DNA of 64,000 nt, taken from Panicum virgatum. Its lineage: Eukaryota; Streptophyta; Magnoliopsida; Poales; Poaceae. The position numbers and the translations under genes are program-made. Below the pieces are notes generated by a model, which was not told the DNA's origin, ran no database searches, and worked only from the letters and a program-made list of their open reading frames with translations. Shown in pieces: positions 57,191-64,000 of the stretch. Each line of letters starts with the position of its first letter. Within the stretch, counting starts at the first letter, position 1. The DNA is taken from contig NC_053147.1 in the NCBI RefSeq assembly GCF_016808335.1, positions 23,856,913 to 23,920,912 of the forward strand, given 5' to 3'.

Positions 57191-58179
57191 TCGGCGGCAG
57201 CGGCGGACAGCTAGACAGGGCCTCTCGTTTCGTGCGTTGGGGTCACAGGGTGTCTGGAAGACACTAGCCCCCATTATCTTGTCCAATGGCCTGGGCATAT
57301 TGATATGCTTGTTGAGAGGTTTGTATTGAATTGTTGTGTTTTTATATTTGTTGTATTGCTTAATCTAACTTTTTATCTTCTTTTTAATATATTGGCATCT
57401 CTCATGCCCAGTTTGTTTAAAAAATATGGACTGGCATACATGCAGCCAAACGGCTAGGCTACAGCCCACCAAATAATCCGTAGTGAATAGGCTAGCGCGT
57501 CCAGATTGGAAGACCCATACGTGCGGAAATGTTATTAGGGTCACGGGCGCTATGCTAGTGAATCAGTCGTGAAGGGTCTACCGATGGTCCACCAGGATTG
57601 CGCTGTTGTGAGTGTGTTGCGTGCTTTGTGAGTGTATGTGTTATATTGTGTAATCTAAAAAAAGGATTATGCTGATGCTGGGGATAGGGGATCGAGCGAC
57701 CGGCGGCGAGGTCATGTCGGCGGGGTGGTTGTCAAGGCATGGTTTAGCGGGGGTGGCATTTGGCCGATGGTGGAGATGAGGCGGCGCGATGGTGGGTGGT
57801 GCCGTGGTGGGGTGGGCGGCGTGGCGCGTCGCGGCGGTGGGTAGGTAGATGGCGTGGCGTTGGTAACTGGCGGAACGGGGCTGCGGATGAGAAGGGGAGG
57901 AAGAAGATTAGAAGAGACGCCTGATCTTATGCAGCTAATCAAATTGCAGTAAGCCGAGTTAACCTAAGTATCCCTACGTGCGCGTGCAACACGAGAGGAG
58001 AGAGGAGAGACGGTGAAAAGTCTGCTAGTTGTCCGTCTCTGGCAGTGGTGCACCATCATGATAAAACCAACAACCTCCCTTCACCTCTCTCCTTCCCACG
58101 CGACACGCGAGAGCCACCACCCACTCACCCAGGCGGCCAGGCCGCAGGCGCTGAAGCCCCAAACCCACAACGCTTCCAG
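57191..58179. other. Intergenic, no gene seen
   Basis: Contains a GC-rich GGTGG/GGCGG-type stretch (57690-57900) and low-complexity leader-like sequence. No domain, tRNA or element end could be supported. Confidence 0.4.
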
Positions 58180-58487
58180 ACATTGTTTGTTTCGCTACAA
58201 AAAGAATCTTATATGTATAAAATAATAAATAAAATTAATTTGCAATATTTTTTTACATATGGGTGTAACTTTGCGCGATAAATCTAATGACAGAAATTAA
58301 TTGATGATTAGCTATAGTGATGCTACAGTACCATTATCTAATTGTGCGGTCAAAAGTCTCATTAGATTCGTCTCGTGAAATAGCGCAGGGATTGTTGAGT
58401 TAATTTTGCAAACTGTCTTCATTTGATACCCATTAGTGGTCAAACTTTGCGCTACTTCCCAGCGCAAATAAACCAAACATGACCCAA
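58180..58487. mobile_element. Tourist-like MITE, diverged
   Basis: Left TTGTTTGTTTCGCTAC and right AAATAAACCAAACATGACC form degenerate inverted ends; the inner CATTAGATTCGTCTCG motif is shared with the MITE at 12413-12626. Ends are approximate. Confidence 0.45.
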
Positions 58488-59152
58488 ACCCCAAGGTTTC
58501 TTCTGCTTCTGCTCTTCCCTGTCAAATAAATCATTACATTTTCCCTTCTCCTTCCTGATGGGGGCTGCGGCGTGGGAGTCCGATGCTTCCGTGTTTCTCT
58601 GGCCTCTCGCCGGATGAATTCGTTTTGTTTTTCCTTTCCGTTTCTAGCATTTTCCGAGCTCTTTTTGAAGCCACATTGCTTTTAGAGAGAGGATTATAGG
58701 TGGATCTGGGGTTTGGAGCACGTATGGTTTAGAGCAATTGATTTGGGCCACGCGCGCACTGCTGATCATTGCTTCTTCTTTTTCTTTTGTTTGGATTTGA
58801 ATACTTGAGTTTTGTTACACCGGATGTAGACATCTAGTTGATTAATTCGTGCCATGAATCACGTGCGCAGATCACTGCTTCTTCTTATTGTTCGGGCGCA
58901 TGGGTCCGCTTGAGCTTGTTGCACGGGCTCTTGTAACACGATTGGATATATTGGATCAATTTCAATCTGAAAAGCTTCGAACAAACGGAGGGGGAGAGAA
59001 AAGCAGTCGTGCCGATCTGCGCTGCTTGTTGGAGTTTGTGGCATCGTGTCTTGTTGTTTACTGGTTTCCTTTGTTTGATTTATTCATTCATTTGTGGTGC
59101 GCTGTCTATACTTTGTGTGCTCGATGTTATTCAACGAGCAAGAGAAAGCACG
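58488..59152. other. Intergenic, possible gene fragment, unresolved
   Basis: Pyrimidine-rich leader-like sequence followed by an open frame (58888-59232, start MFGRMGPLELVAR) that runs into the next MITE. No recognised domain; not called as a gene. Confidence 0.3.
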
Positions 59153-59154
59153 TA

Positions 59155-59413
59155 CTCCCTCTGTTCCAAATTATAAGTAATTCTAAAAATTTTGGAGAGT
59201 CAAGTTTTTTAGATTTGACTAAATTTATATAATAAAATAATAATATTTATGATACCAATTAAGTATCATTATATTTTTTGTTAGCTATATTTTCATAATA
59301 TACCTATTTGATGTTATAAATATTTGTGTTTCTCTCTATAATTTTAGTCAAACTTTGAGATGGTTTGACTCTCCAAAATTCTTGAAATGACTTATAATTT
59401 GGAACGGAAGGAG
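59155..59413. mobile_element. Stowaway-type MITE
   Basis: 259 bases, CTCCCTCTGTTCCAAATTATAAGT with an inverted copy at the right end (GGAACGGAAGGAG), TA on both sides (59153-59154, 59414-59415). Long inverted arms include AGTCAAG/TTTGACT and TATAATTTGGAAC. Very typical grass Stowaway. Confidence 0.88.
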
Positions 59414-59704
59414 TAGTAGGGATTTTGGATCTTCTTTCCTAAGGGAAACGAACAAATTTTTTTGTCCGCGTGTTTGGATCAGTGATGTGATCCATCTCTG
59501 CTGATGTTGTGTGACAGTGATCACGTATTATTTGGGGCATAGGGTCATGCTGTTCTGTGTTGATGAGATCAAAGGCGGCACGGTTTTTTTTGAAAGACAA
59601 GGCGACACGATTTTTTCTCCCCGTGTTTTTCCTATGCTTGCGATCGTGATTTAAATAATAATTTATTTATTGTCATCCTCAGATAGTCTGATTTGATTGG
59701 CTAA

Positions 59705-59932
59705 GGCCCTGTTTAGTTCCCAAAAAAATTTCTACAGTACCCGTCGTCACATCGAATCTTCGGATACATGCATGGAATATTAAATGCAGTTGAAAAACTA
59801 ATTAATTACATAGTTCAACTGTAAATGACGAGATAAATCTTTTAAACCTAATTAGACCATGATTGGACATTAATTGCCAAATAACAACAAAAGTGCTACA
59901 GTACCCAAATCCAAAAAATTTCACCAACTAAA
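59705..59932. mobile_element. Tourist-type MITE
   Basis: Starts GGCCCTGTTTAGTTCCCAAAAAAATTT and ends AAAAAATTTCACCAACTAAA, with paired CTACAGTACCC and GTGCTACAGTACCC inside. The last bases of the right end are diverged. This is an abundant grass MITE type. Confidence 0.75.
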
Positions 59933-60716
59933 ATGCCGGTCATGAGATCTTTTGTCTGCCTTGGAGCATTGCCATGATGCGGTGTGGAACTTATCTCCTT
60001 TTATTAGGGTATAAGAGCTAGTATATATATGAAATGTGCTGTGATCGAGAAGAAGGCCTGATCTGATGGTACATACTCTCATACTGCATGCACAACTACA
60101 CGCGACTGGCATATATATACCGGGTTGACGAATTGAATGAGCATGAGCATGAACATGCATGCATCTGGACCTGCTTGCTTAAGTACAGTAATTTGGAGTT
60201 AACGAACATTAGACCATGGACAATCATATACCGGGTTGATCTCGTTGGTTTGGACTGACGAACATGCAGTCCTTTCAATCGGTACACAGGGATTGAGGCA
60301 TGGTGCACCTTGGCCAAGCATGGCATGGCTCATGCAAGCAAGCTGCGAATGCGACAACGTGCCATGGTATCGTACTTTTCCTATAAAAGTTGGAAATGCG
60401 CTCATTGAACTTCATCGTTTCTACCGTATCAAAGTTGGAAGTTCCCTATCATCGAACTTCAGGTCACAGACATTATTTGATGTTTTAGACAACGAACCTG
60501 TCTCCAAAACATAGTTTATTAAAAAATTAGTAATTTCAATTGAATAGAGTTATCAAATCCAATAAAAACACAAGGTCGTGGATTTGGATCGATTTCGGTT
60601 TTACGGGTACTACAATTCATGACCAGTGGGAGCTAGCCAAATTTCTGTGGACCAGTTCTCATTACCCCAAAAGCTGTAAAGCATGGGCCACATCGAGTCA
60701 TCGACTCTTATCACAC
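59933..60716. other. Intergenic, no gene seen
   Basis: Contains ATATATATAC and GCATGAGCATGAACATGCATGC simple stretches and two copies of an ATATACCGGGTTGA motif (60114, 60227). No coding region supported. Confidence 0.4.
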
Positions 60717-61841
60717 TAGGCCTGCTAATGGGTTGGGTTGAAATGGGTTTTATGGGGTGGGTTTTGAAATGGAGTGTGTTTGGATGATTTAAAATGGGTT
60801 GTATTAGTTAATGGGGTGGGTCGGGGCGGGTTCTATATAAATGCGGGTTGAGGCGGGTTGGGTGGGTTGAAATGGATTTTTTTTACAAAATAGTATAACT
60901 ATATATAAATGTGGGTCCCACGTGAGAGCTGGACTCTGAAATTAAAACCACGTGTTTATATCAGAAAATTTTATCGAAATTGACTGAATTTTATTGGAGA
61001 TGACTCAGTACGACTGGCAGCTATTTTGTGCAAAGCAGTGTGGCTAGAACTACCTGTGGGCCCCACATGAAGAGCCGGACCCTGGAATTAAAACCTCGCG
61101 TTCACACTATAAAATTTTATCAAAATTGACTAAAATTTGTTGGAGATGACTCAGTACGACTGGCAGCTACTCTGTGCAAAGCAACGTGGCTAGAACTACA
61201 CGTGGGCTGCACATCAAGAGCCGGACCCTAGAATTAAAACCTCGCGTTCACACTATAAAATTTTATCGAAATTGACTGAAATTTGTTGGAGATGACTCAG
61301 TACGACTGGCAGCTACTCTGTGCAAAGCAGCGTGGCTAGAACTACACGTGGGCTCCACATCAAAAGCCGGACCCTAGAATTAAAATCTCGCGTTCACACT
61401 ATAAAATTTTATCGAAATTGACTGAAATTTGTTGGAGATGACTCAATACGACTGGCAGCTACTCTGTGCAAAGTAGCGTGGCTAGAACTACACATGGGCT
61501 CCACATCAAGAGCCGGACCCTGGAATTAAAACCTCGCGTTCACACTATAAAATTTTATCGAAATTGACTGAAATTTTTAGAGACGAGTCAATATGACTGA
61601 CAGATACTCTGTGCAAAGTAGTGTGGCTAGACATATATGTGGTCCCCACATTAAGTGTAGAACCACTAAATTCCTCTACATAGTAAAACCCATGGGTTTT
61701 TATGGGTTACCCGCTTATAATGGGGAGGGTTGGTTAGAGTTAAGAAATTAACTAATTGGGTTGGGTGAGGTTGGGTATCTAAATATGTTAATTTTGGGTG
61801 GGGTTGGGTATGGTGCGAGTTCCAACCCATTAGCAGGACTA
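60717..61841. mobile_element. Non-autonomous hAT-type element with internal tandem repeats
   Basis: 1125 bases with inverted ends TAGGCCTGCTAATGGGTTGG / TAGTCCTGCTAATGGGTTGG and a perfect 8-bp target duplication TATCACAC (60709-60716, 61842-61849), diagnostic of hAT. Subterminal GGGTTGGGTGGG-like blocks flank a 146-bp tandem array. No transposase. Confidence 0.9.
60925..61665. repeat. 146-bp tandem repeat array
   Basis: The marker TGGCTAGA occurs at 61041, 61187, 61333, 61479 and 61623, i.e. spacings of 146, 146, 146 and 144. Each unit contains ACTCTGTGCAAAG, AGCCGGACCCT, TTCACACTATAAAATTTTATC and GAGATGACTCA. About five units, outer ones more diverged. Confidence 0.9.
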
Positions 61842-61849
61842 TATCACAC

Positions 61850-62213
61850 CACTGCGTCCAGGACATGCTGAAACAACAAAAAGAGTAACCAAATTGGAGC
61901 GCAAAATAAATAGTACCAAGTTAATAATCTTTCTGTTCATTCAAACGCAATTTTCAAGTCTAATATTCAAATCCAAAACTCGAACTTCCCGAGTCCAGTA
62001 TGGTAGTATAAAGTATATATGGGGCCACGGCCACTAACTTCTTACACAACTAGAAATTAAAGTTTCAACTGGTGCGTGAACCTAGAACCCCTACCCTATA
62101 GAATACCACATCCAATGATGGTGATCTTTGTTAGTCCACATCAAAATGCAATAGCTGCACTCAGGCCAATGCTTCATTTTACACCATGACTTGTTCAACC
62201 AGTTATCACACCA
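61850..62213 (-). other. Probable 3' UTR of the cysteinyl-tRNA synthetase gene and intergenic sequence
   Basis: No coding region. The part next to 62214 should be 3' untranslated region; the poly(A) site was not identified. Confidence 0.4.
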
Positions 62214-64000
62214 TCATGACTCCAGTTCGCATGGTCTCCATACTGTACCAGTAGGCTCATCCATCAGGGCAATGCCCTTGGTAGCAAGCTTTCTCCTGAT
62301 TCCATCAGATACCTCAAACTGCTTGTTCTTTCTTGCAACATTCCTCTGCTCAATCAACTCTTGCAGTTCTTCTTCAGTCAATCCTGCTCGTGTCAATGAT
62401 TTCTCCTTCAGTTGCTTCAGTACCTGATGGGTAGACATTTTGCTCGTTAATAATGCACTAATATGACGTAATGATAAATGGAACACATGTCAAAGGGAGA
62501 TTTATTCTATTTCTAGAAACGTGCAGTGGGTATAGCACCTCTGCCAGAGAGCATGGTGGCATCAGACCAAGTATTGATAGTTTGTGTTTGAGTTCTGCTT
62601 CCAGTGCGATCAGAGCTTGAATGTGATCTGCTGGCTGTTTTTGTGATTGTTGCTGCTTCTGTTGCTGCTTCTTCTGCTGTTGCTTCTTCTTGTTTTGCTG
62701 TTCCAATTTTTGCTGCAGTTTCTGGTTGTAGAAATGGTACATAAGTTAAAGGAATTTATAGTGTCTCATAAGATTTCAAGACATTTAAACCATGGAACTT
62801 GGAGGCATAAGAAACAGTAGCATAGTGATGCAACCTTCAAATCAGTCAGATTGCTGTTTATGGCCTTCAGCAGATTCATGAAGCCATCCAGAACATCTGT
62901 AGTTTTAAGGTCATCTGACATATCCTTCAAGAAATTCTTATGGTGTTCTCCAATCACTTTTTGCTCCTCAGCCGGCACCGGGACAGAGATACCCTCTTCA
63001 CGATATACAGCTAACACTTCCTCGCAGTCATATAGAGTCTACACATAATTCAATTGTAGTGAATTGGGACATAGAGATAATAATGTTCAAATCTGATAAA
63101 TCACAATCTGCTAACATTTGAAGTGAGCTCATGCAAGTCAAATACCTGGTAAATATAATATACACGATCAGATGCGATCTCAAGTGCTTTATCAGAGTGA
63201 TTCACATCAGATCTATAATGTGTGCGCATCAAGAAAAATCTTAAAGCCATAGGATGGTATAGGGCAATGATCTGAATGAAGTCAACTGTTAGAGATCTCA
63301 AGAGGAAAAACCCAAAAGTTCTAAATCATCCAGAGAACTAAAAACTAAAAGGAGCCATGTGTTTACCCACTTACATCTCTGATCGTGAAAAAGTTATTAT
63401 CTGATTTAGCCATCTTCTTATCATCCTTGTTAACGAAGCCATTGTGCATCCAGCACTTGACTTCGCTGTCAGGATAAGCCGCTCGGCTTTGAGCAAGCTC
63501 ATTCTCATGATGAGGAAAAATCAAATCTTTCCCTCCACCATGAATATCAAATACATGTCCTAAATAGTGAGCGCTCATTGCACTGCATTCAATATGCCAT
63601 CCTGGTCTCCCACGGCCCCAAGGGCTATCCCAAAAAGGCTCACCCTCTTTAGCCGCCTAAAACGGTGATTAATGAGGAGTTAGAAGAATGCGGCAAAGCA
63701 TTGGAGTAAGTAGAAATATCAATACTTCAAACTTACCTTCCATAGTGCAAAGTCTGCAGGGTTACGCTTCCTCGTATCAAAAGCAACCCTCGCACCCGCC
63801 TGATTTTGATCCAACTTTCTTCCAGATAAACTCAGATACTCGGGAAAACTATCTACTGAAAAGTAAACATCTCCTTCCATAGCATAGGCTTTCCCATTCT
63901 CCATTATCTGTCCATAAACAATGACTACATTGCTGAGTACAGAATCATGTGGTATACGAGCTAAAAGGGCCCCATTTTGTCTGATCAGTATTACATGATT
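62214..64000 (-). CDS. Cysteinyl-tRNA synthetase, 3' part of gene
   Basis: Class I aminoacyl-tRNA synthetase charging tRNA-Cys. Six exons on the minus strand: 63737-63907, 63375-63656, 63146-63271, 62835-63038, 62539-62721, 62214-62423, each a multiple of three. The gene continues past the window, which starts here in an intron; the HIGH-type motif and first zinc ligands are outside. Visible: DFALWK and [22 protein letters not shown], the zinc-binding [26 protein letters not shown], the KMSKS loop present as [15 protein letters not shown], the helical anticodon-binding region, and the C-terminal [25 protein letters not shown] motif ending CELES. Exon 5 has a Lys/Gln-rich low-complexity insert. 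The eukaryote-like insert and lack of plastid features suggest the cytosolic form, an inference. Confidence 0.93.

Noticed and set aside
58888..59232. 114-residue open frame as a gene
   Set aside because: It runs into a Stowaway MITE, has no recognisable domain and no clear exon structure.
60925..61665. Regular repeats resembling a CRISPR array
   Set aside because: Units are contiguous 146-bp tandem repeats without distinct spacers, inside a hAT element of a plant genome.

Overview
This window is nuclear DNA of a grass (Poaceae). I infer this from spliced plant housekeeping genes with short phase-consistent exons, a grass-type histone H2B with plant histone promoter motifs, Stowaway and Tourist-type MITEs, and very large nested Ty3/gypsy LTR retrotransposons. 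I cannot name the species; a panicoid grass is only a guess.

Host genes sit at the two ends. On the left: the 3' part of a plastid-type RIBA gene (+, 156-2847), convergent with an intronless histone H2B gene (-, 3191-3625), then a complete six-exon ubiquitin-conjugating E2 gene of the UBC7/13/14 group (-, 13906-16513). On the right: the 3' six exons of a cysteinyl-tRNA synthetase gene (-, 62214 to the window edge). The gaps hold MITEs (3991-4280, 4432-4934, 12413-12626, 12878-13166, 16908-18212, 58180-58487, 59155-59413, 59705-59932), a LINE-like reverse-oriented insertion with a 10-bp target duplication (10461-12217), LTR-like repeats with palindrome arrays (5858-10460), and a hAT-type element built of 146-bp tandem repeats (60717-61841).

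The centre (18462-57190) is one Mutator-like DNA transposon (MULE) with long terminal inverted repeats. It carries a degraded MURA transposase gene (+) and, convergent with it, a small gene for a GRF-type zinc-finger protein with a C-terminal membrane segment (-). The GRF gene is split by a 32.7-kb chromovirus-type gypsy element (23848-56507, minus strand, ACATA target duplication). That element has received three further insertions: a non-autonomous gag-protease gypsy element in its gag-pol region (30151-38538), a solo LTR in its 5' LTR (42026-45367, ACCAT duplication), and a full-length internally deleted relative of that solo LTR (47629-55757, CGAGC duplication). A small hAT-like element also sits in the transposase (20740-21648). 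Target duplications and LTR pairs give a clear insertion order.

Most unusual points: a RIBA whose DHBP-synthase half has lost key residues while the GTP cyclohydrolase II half is intact; the MULE with a convergent GRF/transmembrane gene; two paralogous extra ORFs upstream of gag in the chromovirus; a short conserved E/Q/Y-rich coding-like segment inside the LTRs of two families; and a conserved GAGTAC...GTACTC hairpin in the same LTRs.
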